Shown: positions 47,657-57,365 of the stretch, one piece after another
Layout: every line of letters begins with the position of its first letter
Numbering within the stretch: position 1 is the stretch's first letter
Assembly (NCBI GenBank): GCA_008690995.1
Contig: VRMN01000009.1
Location: 124,001 to 188,000, forward strand
Direction: 5' to 3'
DNA length: 64,000 bases
Source of the DNA: Porphyridium purpureum
Taxonomy: Eukaryota > Rhodophyta > Bangiophyceae > Porphyridiales > Porphyridiaceae
Position numbers and translations under genes: made by a program
The notes under the pieces: generated by a model
The model's database searches: none
What the model was told of the DNA's origin: nothing
The model's input: only the letters and a program-made list of their open reading frames with translations

Positions 47657-48187
47657 CGATCACGCCGCGGCTTGAGGCGGAGGTTGCGGGAGCGAAGAGA
47701 GTTGGGCCGGGCGGTTGGTGGGTGGTGGACAGCTTGGAAGCGTGGTGGTATGGCGTCCGGGTCTGGAAGGGTGTGCGTGTGACAGACTAGTGCGGCACGC
47801 AATGTGCGGGGTTTAGCAAAGTGGAATGAGCGCCAGCCGCGTCTGGTGAGTGGCGCGTGCAGGCGGCGCTGCACATCACGCTTCTGTCGCAAGAGCGACA
47901 CACGGATAGAGGTTTCAGCCAGGTTTGCCCGGGCATGGCGGGCGTCACTACGTGCGCGCGTAAGGACTGACGTAGAGCAGCACAGGCGCGCACGCTTTCG
48001 CGTGCCGACAAAATTCGATGCGCCGCTGCGTTCATCATCCTCGCCCAATGTTAAAATACGCATTTATTAAAGTCGCTTTTTATCAGGTCCACGCCGGGTT
48101 CACCGGGCTCACCGGGTCACGACCCGGTTGAAGTGCGATTTGCGCGGGAAGGGGCGTGCGGGAAGATGCGAGCGGACAGCGAGGGAG

Positions 48188-49444
48188 ATGTGGGAGTGTG
48201 TGGATGCTGGTTTGAGGCATGGAGTTCGCATGGAGGTATGTACCACGGTCGCTCTGACAGCATTATGGTTTTGCTTGTCTGCGACAATCATCGTGGTGTC
48301 CAAGGAGCTGTTGTCCGGCGGGGCGTTTCCGTTCCCGCTCTTGTTGACGTGCAACTCCAATGTGGTATGTTTCGTGCTGGCGCTGCTCGTGACGCTCGCG
48401 ATCACGCCACTGCAAGAGTTTAAGACGCAAGCGCGCGCAAATGCCCTCAGGTTGGTGCCTATTGCGCTCAGCATTGCGCTCGAAATCGGATGCTCAAACG
48501 TCGCGCTCAAGATGCTGAGCGTGTCGTTCGGAACCATCCTCAAGGGCGCCGCGCCGCTCTTCGTCATGCTGTTCGGTATCGTACTCAAAGTTGAGCGCTT
48601 CTCGTTCGCCATGCTGGCATGTATACTCACCATCAGCGCAGGCCTGGCGCTCGCCACCTTGGGTGAAATCCATGGCGGCAGCTTTGGGCTTTTGGGCGCG
48701 CTGCTGCAACTCGTGGCAACAGCGCTTGGCGGACTCCGATGGGCCCTCACTCAGCGTGTCATGGTGCAGCAGCATCATCTTCACACCCACGACATACTAC
48801 CGCAGGGGCGTGCTGATATTCCCGCATCAGAAAGCGAGCGGCGGTCGAGCCGTCCTGACACTTGCGTCGAGGACCTTGGAGAAGACGGAGTGACGCGGAC
48901 GGCGACTGGTGCCTCGCACAGAAGCTCTCATGCCCACCAGCATGGCGCACATTCACCGCTCGAGGTCATTCTGTATAGCGCGCCGTGGACTGCTATCCTG
49001 CTTTTGCCTGTTGCATTGCCCGTGGAAGCTGCGCGGAGTGTGCGCGAGGCATCCTGGACCCTGACCACCATTCTCGCCTTGGTAGCCATCGGTTGCATGG
49101 TCTTTTCGCTCATGTGGACCGAATACGCGCTCGTGCAACGTACTAGCTCCTTGGCAGTGTCCGTGGCTGCCGTGTTCAAGGAACTCGTCACTATTGTTGC
49201 TGGCGTGCTCGTGTTTGGGGACCACATGGATGCGCTCAACTGGGTCGGATTCGTGGTCGCGCAGCTCGGCATCTCAGCCTTTGTGCTGGTGCGGCACGCC
49301 GAAGAGGTCAATCGGTCGACGCTAGTCGCGGTTGTGCACAGCGAAAATCAGATGGCGCATGATTTGCTCGACGAAGACATGAGTGCGCCGTTTTTGGCTG
49401 AGAAGGAGGCACAGGACACGCGCACTAGTATGCCAGTGTGGTAG
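48188..49444 (+). CDS. SLC35C2-like drug/metabolite-superfamily transporter
   Basis: 418 residues from the ATG at 48188 (a second ATG at 48230 is possible). About ten membrane helices. Family marks are SFGTILKGAAPLFVMLFGIVL followed by a helix starting RFSFAMLACI, then GALLQLVATALGGLRWALTQ, which align with the triose-phosphate/nucleotide-sugar transporter group and best with SLC35C2. A hydrophilic His/Ser/Arg loop lies between the two halves. Such proteins sit in Golgi or ER membranes; SLC35C2 is linked to GDP-fucose use. Substrate is not readable from sequence. The C-terminus has an acidic LLDEDMSAPFL segment that could be a sorting signal. Converges on the next gene with a 40-bp gap. Confidence 0.88.
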   Translation: MWECVDAGLRHGVRMEVCTTVALTALWFCLSATIIVVSKELLSGGAFPFPLLLTCNSNVVCFVLALLVTLAITPLQEFKTQARANALRLVPIALSIALEIGCSNVALKMLSVSFGTILKGAAPLFVMLFGIVLKVERFSFAMLACILTISAGLALATLGEIHGGSFGLLGALLQLVATALGGLRWALTQRVMVQQHHLHTHDILPQGRADIPASESERRSSRPDTCVEDLGEDGVTRTATGASHRSSHAHQHGAHSPLEVILYSAPWTAILLLPVALPVEAARSVREASWTLTTILALVAIGCMVFSLMWTEYALVQRTSSLAVSVAAVFKELVTIVAGVLVFGDHMDALNWVGFVVAQLGISAFVLVRHAEEVNRSTLVAVVHSENQMAHDLLDEDMSAPFLAEKEAQDTRTSMPVW

Positions 49445-49484
49445 CCCGGGACTTTAATATTTATACTATGGCGGAGCGAAACTA

Positions 49485-50153
49485 TCAGTCGTCGCCTCGA
49501 AATGGGCTCTTTCCACGTTCAAACTCGCGTTCAAAGAGCCTTTGGTCCCATTGTCTCATATCGTCCATCGACGCGATTAGCTCCGGTGGTGTTGATTCGG
49601 TGTCATCATCACCGACTCCTAACTCTTGCTTGTCTGCAGCTGTGCGCACCTCTTCCCCCATAAAGTCCTCGGCGGAGCGAACTCCCTCCGTCATACCCAC
49701 AAGCGTCGAGAAGACAAGAAGTGGTAGCACAAAGTCACCAACACCAGGGCCCGTTGGGTTCGCTAGAATCGCTGCATTTAGCGACAAGAGCTTGAAGAGA
49801 AGCTCGAACAGCGCAGCAGCAGCGGCCACAAGCGCAGGAGGAACCGACGCTCCTTCCACCAATAAGAGTAGGGCAAGGAAGGTGCCGCTTAGAGATACTC
49901 CGCCCAGCATCGCCGCCGCCGCGGTGGCCGCAAAGTAGCCACTGCTGACGTACTTTTTCGGTGCTCCGGCGTCCACGGGAACCAGCGAGAGCCCAGACAC
50001 GGACGGTACCCGGACGGGCGTTGTCAGCGCCCGCTGCAAAATTGACTTTTTCGGTGCTCCCGCCGTCGCCGCCACGCACACCCTTTTTAGACGCGGCTTC
50101 GCGCGAAAGCCCTCGAGAGGACGCGCCACCCCGAATGCAAGCATGCCGACCAT
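49485..50153 (-). CDS. Plastid-type membrane protein of unknown function
   Basis: 222 residues. The N-terminus (~60 residues) is basic, Ala/Arg/Val-rich and acid-free, a likely plastid transit peptide, and contains the tripeptide-like GAPKK twice. Three to four hydrophobic segments follow (ATAAAAMLGGVSLSG, FLALLLLVEG, LVAAAAALFELLFKLL, FVLPLLVFSTLVG). The C-terminal 60 residues are acidic and soluble (Glu/Asp, WDQRLFEREFERGK). No family recognised. It is 135 bp upstream-adjacent on the same strand to the DnaJ-type zinc-finger gene's 3' end. Confidence 0.65.
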   Translation of the reverse strand: MVGMLAFGVARPLEGFRAKPRLKRVCVAATAGAPKKSILQRALTTPVRVPSVSGLSLVPVDAGAPKKYVSSGYFAATAAAAMLGGVSLSGTFLALLLLVEGASVPPALVAAAAALFELLFKLLSLNAAILANPTGPGVGDFVLPLLVFSTLVGMTEGVRSAEDFMGEEVRTAADKQELGVGDDDTESTPPELIASMDDMRQWDQRLFEREFERGKSPFRGDD

Positions 50154-50288
50154 TGCGGATGAGCTTGGAGCAGCCCTCCTCTGACGGCGCGCTTGCTTTG
50201 CCCCCTGCTCACTTTGCGAAGTGTTTCACTCCATGTGCAGTCGTGCGCGCGAAATGGTATTCTCGAGGGATTTGGAACAGCCGTTGTT

Positions 50289-52229
50289 TTACTCGTTCTG
50301 GTACATGAGAAAGTCGTCCGTATCAGCTCGGGGCCCAGCGTTGTGGCGCCGCAGCTGGCCGTGATCCGGGCCAAAGTGCGAAGGGTAGTATCCGAACACG
50401 CGCTTGTGCTCGGCATAGGCGTCGAAGCCGACAACGTCCTTCCGGCCAGAACCTTCGCAACTCTCACAAAAGATGTTACCCGCACCGTTGCAAAACACGC
50501 ACTGCGCATATCCATACATATCCAGCACCAGGTCTGCGCGTGTCCATACCTCCTCTACGTCATACTCAGCCGGCCGTGCAGAACGTAACTGTGTGTCGAG
50601 TTCGGCCTCAAAGCGCTGTACCATCTCCGACCGCTCACTCTGAGAACCACGCTCGGTGGGTGGCGTCAGCCAGCCATCGCCCAGGCAATGAATGCATTTA
50701 CGCAGTCCCGAGCCGCGGCACGAGGAGCAGCCATTTCCCTCGCTGTGCACCTTGTCTTCGAAGCTCACGCTGTATTCATTCGTCTCCGGCTCAGCATACA
50801 CGCTCTGCAGAAACGCCCCTAGCTCCTCTTTGCTTGCGAAGGGCCCGGGAAATACGTGCCGGCCGCGACGAGCCCATTCACTACTTAAAGCGCGGGATAC
50901 TTCGAACTTGTCTTTCGGATTTGCAACGCTCTCAGCACGTTGAATACTCGTGCCAATACCTAAAATTGTCTCCTTCTCGTCCTTTGAAACAAAGGCTCGC
51001 CCACGAGGATGCGCAAGTGAAGGAGTAGGCTCCTGAGTACCGGCTTTTCTCTGCTTCTCGGACCGTCTGCCGCTAATTTTTCTGCCAGCTTGCACAACTG
51101 ATTCTACGTCGCTTCCTTGCTCTTCGGCATCGTCACTGCTGATTTCGTCTTCATCTTCTGTCAAGTCATCCACTTGAGCGGCATAAAATTCTTCCTCTGC
51201 TTCTTGTGACTCAGTTTTGCGAGCTTTTGTATCTATCTCCTTTCCATCGACCATTGCCTTCGCGGCTTGTGCTCTGATCCTTGTAGAGACGCCGGGCGAT
51301 GAATCTGATGCACCTGACAGCAAGGGATCGCCTTGCTCGCTATTTTCTCTCAGGAAGATGTCATCCTCGTTCATCCGGGCTCGCGACTCGCTCTGACGTA
51401 TCCTGCTCTTGCTCTGCACAGAGGATGGCTTTGCGGGAGCGTTTCTATTATTCCGCAAAGGCTGGGGAGGGAAGCGGCGCTCTATAAATGGAATCTCATG
51501 CTCAAGAATCTCGCCTATCCGGTCAAACAGCTGCGTCACCTTGTCTGGTATCTCCGGAACACCTCGCGAGCTCACTCTTGCAGTACCCGTCGCAAGCGGC
51601 ATCAAGGGATCTTTGGACGATGACCCAGCGACGGACGTCGCCAAAGTGGCTCCTCCTGACAGATCGTTCTCCCTGTTCGTATTTTCTGATGTATTATCGA
51701 AAAGCTCACGTGTCAGCAGCGCGTCGTCTCCCCGATACGTGCGCCCATCCATTGAAAGGAAGACGCGTGTCTCCAGAAAAGGCGCTGCATTCGTGGAGAC
51801 TCGCTCTTCGTCCGCGGCAACCGCGGGTACGCCGTCGTTCAGCTTATCATGGGACAGACCGCTCTGATCTAACAAGTCTGCGAACGCCCGTTCCAACCTT
51901 TCGGACCGTTTGGTCGCGAGCTTGGCGACCGCCGATGTCTTCGGCCAAACCGTGTATCCGTCTACATCATGCACATCCTCTTCGTATTCGGCGTCGTTCG
52001 CTCCGCCGACGCTCGGCGGCTGCCGGCGGCTGCCCGCATTCGTTCTGCTTCTCCGTGTGCACAAATCGGTCAAGGTGCGCGCAAACTCGTCCATCCCGCG
52101 ATATGGCGGAACCACTGAGCGATTCACGTTCAACGAAGGTACATCGCCCTCCGCCTTGCAAACGCATTGGCGCCGCCGACCAGCCAACGCACGCCAGGCG
52201 TGACCGGTAGCACTCACGAAGAACGTCAT
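50289..52229 (-). CDS. DnaJ-type zinc-finger protein lacking a J domain
   Basis: 646 residues from the ATG at 52229. The N-terminus is basic with Cys and may be a plastid targeting peptide. A long acidic disordered region covers most of the protein (EEEFYAAQVDDLTEDEDE type). The C-terminal part has four CxxCxGxG-type motifs: CSSCRGSG and CIHCLGDG near residues 498-515, then CVFCNGAG and CESCEGSG near 576-592. This is the DnaJ cysteine-rich zinc fold without an HPD-type J domain, as in plastid BSD2/PSA2-like chaperones that assist assembly of photosynthetic complexes. The two zinc halves are split by a ~60-residue insert, which is unusual. Tandem with the upstream carotenoid-isomerase-like gene. 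Confidence 0.82.
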   Translation of the reverse strand: MTFFVSATGHAWRALAGRRRQCVCKAEGDVPSLNVNRSVVPPYRGMDEFARTLTDLCTRRSRTNAGSRRQPPSVGGANDAEYEEDVHDVDGYTVWPKTSAVAKLATKRSERLERAFADLLDQSGLSHDKLNDGVPAVAADEERVSTNAAPFLETRVFLSMDGRTYRGDDALLTRELFDNTSENTNRENDLSGGATLATSVAGSSSKDPLMPLATGTARVSSRGVPEIPDKVTQLFDRIGEILEHEIPFIERRFPPQPLRNNRNAPAKPSSVQSKSRIRQSESRARMNEDDIFLRENSEQGDPLLSGASDSSPGVSTRIRAQAAKAMVDGKEIDTKARKTESQEAEEEFYAAQVDDLTEDEDEISSDDAEEQGSDVESVVQAGRKISGRRSEKQRKAGTQEPTPSLAHPRGRAFVSKDEKETILGIGTSIQRAESVANPKDKFEVSRALSSEWARRGRHVFPGPFASKEELGAFLQSVYAEPETNEYSVSFEDKVHSEGNGCSSCRGSGLRKCIHCLGDGWLTPPTERGSQSERSEMVQRFEAELDTQLRSARPAEYDVEEVWTRADLVLDMYGYAQCVFCNGAGNIFCESCEGSGRKDVVGFDAYAEHKRVFGYYPSHFGPDHGQLRRHNAGPRADTDDFLMYQNE

Positions 52230-52278
52230 GACGCACACATGCGCTTGGCGGACAGGTTCCTTTTCTCTTTAGTTGATG

Positions 52279-54105
52279 CTAACTGTGTGCCCGACGGTAT
52301 TCGTGCCAGGAGAGAATTGAGTTGGCCGTCATTGCACCTGCGGCAGCACATGCGGGTATTCCAATACCTGGAAAAGCAGAGTCCGAGCACAAGAAGAAGC
52401 CCGTGCAGCCTGGAAGCTTGGACCATGGTAGCATCCCAGCAAGGGGCGAAGTCTTGGCGCCATAGGTGCCGTGATACCGATTAAGGAAGCGCGCGTGCGT
52501 GAGAGGCGTGCCGATGAGCTCAAGCTTGCACCGAGAGCGCGCGTCTGGAATACATCGACTCACCGCTTTCCATAAGAACTCGCCCGCTTCAGCCTTTTTC
52601 TTCTTGTACGCGTCCGAGCCCGTGTCCAGAGAGGCCCAGTCCGCGTAGGGCTCCGTCGCCGGCGTGTACGCGTGCAGCACGTGGTGACCAGGCGGCGCGA
52701 GATTCGGATCCAGCAAAGATGATACACTCACAATGACAACATTCCGCTTCGCTTCAACCCCGCTGTCGCACTCAATCGGGCCCCACTCGTCGACCACGGC
52801 CCACTGGGCTGGGAAATCCGCGGACGGCTCCGCTGGAAGTCCGTCAGAATCGATCGCGGCGTGCAAATGGATGAAGCTCGGCAGCGGTTCAAAGTTTTCC
52901 ACAAGTTCATCAAAATACGCTCGCAAGGGGCGCGGCGCATCATCAGACAAGAGCGATCGCGTTGTCCACGTGTCTGCATTCGAAACCACCGCGCATCCGG
53001 CGCGAAGCAGTCGTGGCTTTGTTGGGTCGCTCCCAGAAACGTACTCCACACCCACGCATCGCGAACCCTGCCATAGGACCCGCGAAACACGTGACCTCGC
53101 ATGAACACGCCCGCCGTTTTCCTGAATACATTGGACCAGCGCATTTGCGATGCTCGCTGAGCCGCCGACCGGGTAATCCAGCTGAGCTGTGGGTGTCTGG
53201 AACCACTCGGCAATCATGAACGAAACGCAGCTTAGCGGAGTTTCACGGGCCGGCCGGCCTTGCAGCAAGAAGCAAAGTAAGTCAAGCCAGTTTCGCAGGA
53301 AAGGCGTTCGGATACCAAGCTCATCGAGCACCTGGCCGAGCGGTTTTTGCAGCATTGTTGCGTATGTCAAGGTCTGAATCATCTCCTTGGGGTACTTGCT
53401 GATAAGCAATGGAACCGCGAGCAAGTCGCTGCGCAAGGCAGTCATCGGCATTTCTCGGGAAGCACGTCCGACGGGTTCCAAGAATTTCATGAGTCTGCGC
53501 CATTCCTCTACGCCCTGACGCACCGCTTGCTCCTTGCTGATTGAAGCGACACCATCGTCGCCGGCATAGTGCTCGCCAAGCACGCGCGGCAACACTACGT
53601 TCTCAAACGCTTCCGCGCCAAGCTTTTCCGCAAAGCTGACGCCGTTGGGCATGAACGCGCCCCAACGATCGTACTTGACCCACTTGATCTTACTAGCGAT
53701 GCCCAGTTTCTGCAAAATGATTTGCAATGGGTTCGCCGACTGGATCTTCTCACTTGCGAGCCCAGCGTACAACGACGGTCCGGACTCGAAGGTAAACTTT
53801 CCACGCTTGTACTCATGGAGACAGCCGCCCAGCTCTGTGTGTGCCTCCAAAACCACCACCGACTTGTCGGCCGAAAACTTGCTCACCATTGCCGCGCACA
53901 CCAGACCTGACAGACCAGATCCTATGACGATAACATCAGCCTCTTCATCCAGTGCCGACCTGTCCGCCTTCATCCGCATCGTGAGCCTGCTGGCCCCTGG
54001 ATGTGGACACGAGACATGCACCTGTCGCCGCTCTGGGCATCGCCAGTAGCATGCGTGCGCGTCGCCATTGCCCAACTTGGGCAAGAAAGACGCTACCTGG
54101 AACGC
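52279..54105 (-). CDS. Carotenoid-isomerase-like FAD oxidoreductase (CRTISO/phytoene-desaturase family)
   Basis: 608 residues from the ATG at 54105. Residues ~1-45 look like a plastid transit peptide. The dinucleotide-binding motif VIVIGSGLSGLVCAA is near residue 57, followed by VVLEAHTELGGCLHEY. The family substrate region has YPVGGSASIANALVQ. The C-terminal FAD motif reads CSDSAFPGIGIPACAAAGAM. CRTISO converts poly-cis lycopene to all-trans; close relatives have other desaturase or isomerase roles, so the exact substrate is open. It shares a 119-bp spacer with the divergent MTERF gene. Confidence 0.88.
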   Translation of the reverse strand, partial: AFQVASFLPKLGNGDAHACYWRCPERRQVHVSCPHPGASRLTMRMKADRSALDEEADVIVIGSGLSGLVCAAMVSKFSADKSVVVLEAHTELGGCLHEYKRGKFTFESGPSLYAGLASEKIQSANPLQIILQKLGIASKIKWVKYDRWGAFMPNGVSFAEKLGAEAFENVVLPRVLGEHYAGDDGVASISKEQAVRQGVEEWRRLMKFLEPVGRASREMPMTALRSDLLAVPLLISKYPKEMIQTLTYATMLQKPLGQVLDELGIRTPFLRNWLDLLCFLLQGRPARETPLSCVSFMIAEWFQTPTAQLDYPVGGSASIANALVQCIQENGGRVHARSRVSRVLWQGSRCVGVEYVSGSDPTKPRLLRAGCAVVSNADTWTTRSLLSDDAPRPLRAYFDELVENFEPLPSFIHLHAAIDSDGLPAEPSADFPAQWAVVDEWGPIECDSGVEAKRNVVIVSVSSLLDPNLAPPGHHVLHAYTPATEPYADWASLDTGSDAYKKKKAEAGEFLWKAVSRCIPDARSRCKLELIGTPLTHARFLNRYHGTYGAKTSPLAGMLPWSKLPGCTGFFLCSDSAFPGIGIPACAAAGAMTANSILSWHEYRRAHS

Positions 54106-54224
54106 CATCGTCAGTTGACGATCTCCCCGCCACAACAAGTTTTTATCGAGCAACTTCTGGCGAGGACCGAGACACGAACGTAAAGTCAGCTTGTCCAGGC
54201 AGCTTGAGCAGACCGGCGATCAAG

Positions 54225-55976
54225 ATGTTGTGTTGGGTATGTACTTGCGCTGCAGGACTCCGGCATGATCCTTCAACACGGCGGAAAGCGCGCGCACAGT
54301 GCACGATGCGTGCGGGCGACCGCGGAACCGGCGAGTCTGCTCGTGAAACGGGCACCGAGCGGACGCCAAGCAGAGAATCTGCCTCGGCGGTCTCGCGCAA
54401 GAAAACTTCGGTTCAAATTGACAGCAAGGAACGCAAGACATTGCGCTTGAAGAATGGCGTGCAGTCAGAAGAGGAGGACGGGTTCATGCCAGACGCGGAT
54501 CAAGAGAAGAGCTTGACTGCGAGGTACGAAGCCGTCCAGTCCTTGCTCTCAAGGCGTTTCACTGTGCAGAGCATCGCGGCGTTCCTCGAGCAAAGGGTGG
54601 ATATACAGGCCCAAGTTCGCACCAATGGCAGCAGGGTTGCTGAAGTTATGGCGCATCCGATGCAGATGATGGTTTTGGTTGTGCTTGAAAAGTTGGCGGA
54701 GCAGAAAACAACGGGCCGCGCGATTACCAAGGCGCTGCGGCTGCGCCCAGAAATATTTGTGACACCTGTGGCGAAAGTCGAGGCCAAAATGGACTGGCTG
54801 ATGCACTCGATTGGGATGAGCGCTGACCAGGCGCTTCACGTGTTGTGCACGCGAGGCATGCTCGAATGCCGACTGGGGAGTCTGCAAGAAAAGGAGCGCT
54901 TCCTGCTTTCAGAAAGTGTAGGTATGACGCCCGAGCAAGTGGCGGCGTTTGTAATCAAGGTCCCGGCCGTCCTCTCGCTGTCGCTGACGACGGGTCTGGA
55001 GCCGCGTATCCAGTTCCTCAGGTCAATCGGCGTCGCACAAGATGACATCGGTAGGGCGATGCTGCGGGCAGGTCGCACAATGCTTGTGAGCGTGGAAAAG
55101 TTACAGGACGGTGCGCAGTTTTTACTAGAGCTTGGAGTTCCGCAGCAGAAGCTCGCGAGCATTTTTATGCGGAGCACAGACTTTTTCGCGTACCAGCGCC
55201 CCACAATCGAGCGCAAACTGGCATATTTTCGCGAGGAACTCGAGTTCTCGCGCGATGCCGTAGCGCAGCTCATCATACGCAGTCCTGGCTTTGTTGGCAG
55301 TTCTCTGCAGGACACGCTCGTCCCTCTTGTTGAGTACTTAGCGTCCACTCTGTACTTTTCAAAGCACGACGTGGGCAAGACCTTGGAACGGGTGCCGGCG
55401 CTTGTGGGCCTCCGCATTACCAATATTGACGAAAAAGTACGCTTTTTCATTGAGGAGGCGGGCTTTCACGAGCCACCAGCGCCCGAGCTGCGCGAGTTCT
55501 TGCTCAGTCAGCCGTATGTCTTCACGCTAAGCGTGTCCAAGAATTTACGGCCCAAGCTGCATTTTTTTCTGTCCGCGGGTGTGCTTTCCAGAAACAACGA
55601 CACTAGAATTGCAGCTCGGCTCAGCGCTGCGTGGTATTTTTTCCACGGCCTTACATCCCGCATCATCCCGCGCTTCCGGTACATTCGTCACGTGGTGCAT
55701 GAGGCCCCAGTTGAAGTCCGGTCGTTATTGAGTCTAGACCTGCTCTGCACGGTGTCCGATGCCGAGTTTGAGCGCTGTGCCGCAGAAATTGGCGACCGGC
55801 TGCATCCGAGCTCCCCGCCAGGCAACATAACGGCTGGTAAGACAGGCACGGGTGGTCCTCGCACCAGTCATGCGCGTATGCTGCCTTTCTCAGAGTTCTT
55901 GCGCGAGTCACCGATGAGCGCGGCGGAGCGCGCAGAGATTAATGATATGTGCGGTGGGGCTGTAGTGCTCTCGTGA
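54225..55976 (+). CDS. MTERF-family organelle gene-expression factor
   Basis: 583 residues from the ATG at 54225; the upstream open frame would overlap the divergent gene and is rejected. The N-terminus is Arg/Ala-rich and probably an organelle presequence. From about residue 190, repeats of ~35 residues with the MTERF pattern (two helices, then P and a short 3-10 helix) follow: GMTPEQVAAFVIKVPAVLSL, GVAQDDIGRAMLRAGRTML, GVPQQKLASIFMRSTDFF, FSRDAVAQLIIRSPGFV, FSKHDVGKTLERVPALVGL. MTERF proteins bind nucleic acid in mitochondria or plastids and affect transcription, splicing or ribosome assembly. Organelle and target are not readable. Confidence 0.88.
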   Translation: MLCWVCTCAAGLRHDPSTRRKARAQCTMRAGDRGTGESARETGTERTPSRESASAVSRKKTSVQIDSKERKTLRLKNGVQSEEEDGFMPDADQEKSLTARYEAVQSLLSRRFTVQSIAAFLEQRVDIQAQVRTNGSRVAEVMAHPMQMMVLVVLEKLAEQKTTGRAITKALRLRPEIFVTPVAKVEAKMDWLMHSIGMSADQALHVLCTRGMLECRLGSLQEKERFLLSESVGMTPEQVAAFVIKVPAVLSLSLTTGLEPRIQFLRSIGVAQDDIGRAMLRAGRTMLVSVEKLQDGAQFLLELGVPQQKLASIFMRSTDFFAYQRPTIERKLAYFREELEFSRDAVAQLIIRSPGFVGSSLQDTLVPLVEYLASTLYFSKHDVGKTLERVPALVGLRITNIDEKVRFFIEEAGFHEPPAPELREFLLSQPYVFTLSVSKNLRPKLHFFLSAGVLSRNNDTRIAARLSAAWYFFHGLTSRIIPRFRYIRHVVHEAPVEVRSLLSLDLLCTVSDAEFERCAAEIGDRLHPSSPPGNITAGKTGTGGPRTSHARMLPFSEFLRESPMSAAERAEINDMCGGAVVLS

Positions 55977-56100
55977 GTACCTCGGCTTCGCGTGCTTTCG
56001 ACAGGCTCGGCGCGACCGCAAGCCTAGGTATGATCTGATCAGTAAAGTAATCCGATTCGGGCTGGCATTGGAACTTGTGGAGGGAAGCAGGCAGGGTGAG

Positions 56101-57318
56101 ATGTTAGCATTTGCGCCGCCGGCGGTTTCGGCCGGACGAGCAAGGCATGGTGGTCAAGGACGTTGCGTCACAGCTTGTGTCAGTGCTGACTCCCAAGCGG
56201 CCAGGACGCAAGTGGTGGAAACCTTAACACGGCGTGGCGTTCTGACCGTTCTACACAGGCCAGAAGACTACCGTGATCGAAGAGACGGGTATGTCGAACC
56301 AGAGGTAATGTATGTGCTGGGCACTTCGCACGTGTCCACGCAATCGGTGCGCGACTGCGAAGAGCTGGTGCGCGCTGTGCGGCCGGAAATTGTGGTGGTC
56401 GAGTTGTGCCGCTCGCGTGCCGGGGTGATGTATGCCGATGCGTCAAGTGACCACGGCGTGAACGATGGCAGCAAAGTAAGAAGCCGCACCAATCCTTTTC
56501 TAATCAGAGCACAGGGCAAAGCGTCCTTGCTGTCAAGCGCGCTGCGTTCAGGTATATCTGGCATCATGCTGCGTGCTTTGCTCGTGCGTTTCAGCTCGCA
56601 GGTTCAGAGCGGCCGTGAGGTACGCATGTACCAAGAGTTTGCCGCCGCTCGGCGCGCCGGTGAGCTCGTCGGCGCCGAAATTGTACTTGGCGATCGTCCC
56701 ATTGAGATGACCTTGCGGCGGAGCTGGGAATGTATGCCATGGGGCGAACGCGTCAAGTTTGTTGGTCTTGTGCTTCAGAATTCGAATTCAAACTTCAGCG
56801 ACTTTCCGGAAACTGAGCTGGTGAGCGGCAGTGTGCTCGACTCGTACCATCGTCTGTTTCAGGAGGAATTCCCGACGCTTCATCGCACGTTAGTCACCGA
56901 GCGAGATGCCTATTTGGCGTGGAGCATCAAGCGCAGCCACGCCGTGTGCGGAAAGAAGTGTGTGGTAGCTGTCGTGGGTGCCGGCCATGTGCCAGGCATC
57001 ACGAGAAACATCGTGGCCGATCGCGGAGGCGACAGGCTACGCTTCCAGCAGCTCATTGGGCGCGAGGACGTGTCAGACGTCGAGAATGAGAATCGCGATC
57101 TTGCATCGGGAGAGAAGGCCAATTCCCGACCTGTGTTGGTGTGGCCGTATTCGTCTCAACGCGGAAGCAAGCAACTTGTACGACTCGTGCGCCGCGTGTG
57201 TATCGATGGTGCTGTTCTGGCCTGTGCAGATGCCGTATTCAATTCTGACGGCATGACGCGCCACGCAGTGTCCAGTTTCGGCATGTACCTGCAAAGTGCT
57301 TGGCATTTCTTCCACTGA
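56101..57318 (+). CDS. TraB-domain protein
   Basis: 405 residues from the ATG at 56101. The TraB/PrgY core begins near residue 70 with VMYVLGTSHVSTQSV, then EIVVVELCRSRAGVMY, EIVLGDRPIEMTLRR, and VVAVVGAGHVPGI. The conserved Glu, His and Gly motifs of this metalloprotease-like (Tiki/TraB) fold are present. Eukaryotic members are membrane-associated and linked to ER-mitochondria contacts and organelle turnover; bacterial PrgY degrades or inhibits pheromone. The N-terminal ~50 residues may be a plastid or mitochondrial presequence. The next gene starts 47 bp downstream on the same strand. Confidence 0.85.
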   Translation: MLAFAPPAVSAGRARHGGQGRCVTACVSADSQAARTQVVETLTRRGVLTVLHRPEDYRDRRDGYVEPEVMYVLGTSHVSTQSVRDCEELVRAVRPEIVVVELCRSRAGVMYADASSDHGVNDGSKVRSRTNPFLIRAQGKASLLSSALRSGISGIMLRALLVRFSSQVQSGREVRMYQEFAAARRAGELVGAEIVLGDRPIEMTLRRSWECMPWGERVKFVGLVLQNSNSNFSDFPETELVSGSVLDSYHRLFQEEFPTLHRTLVTERDAYLAWSIKRSHAVCGKKCVVAVVGAGHVPGITRNIVADRGGDRLRFQQLIGREDVSDVENENRDLASGEKANSRPVLVWPYSSQRGSKQLVRLVRRVCIDGAVLACADAVFNSDGMTRHAVSSFGMYLQSAWHFFH

Positions 57319-57365
57319 GGACTTTGAAGTGGACAGGAACTTGCGCTGGGCTTCTTTGTTCGGGG

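Larger units (their letters stand above)
46814..48187. other. Long low-complexity spacer
   Basis: 1.37 kb. From 46814 to ~47300 the plus strand is C/T/A-rich and nearly G-free in places, including a CA microsatellite. ORFs there are compositional artefacts. From 47400 to 47660 lie four GTACAG(C/T)G motifs and an A8-9 run near 47560. The remainder to 48187 holds no convincing ORF. Confidence 0.6.

Noticed and set aside
54003-54224. 74-codon upstream extension of MTERF
   Set aside because: It runs antisense through the first exon of the carotenoid-isomerase-like gene and adds no conserved residues.
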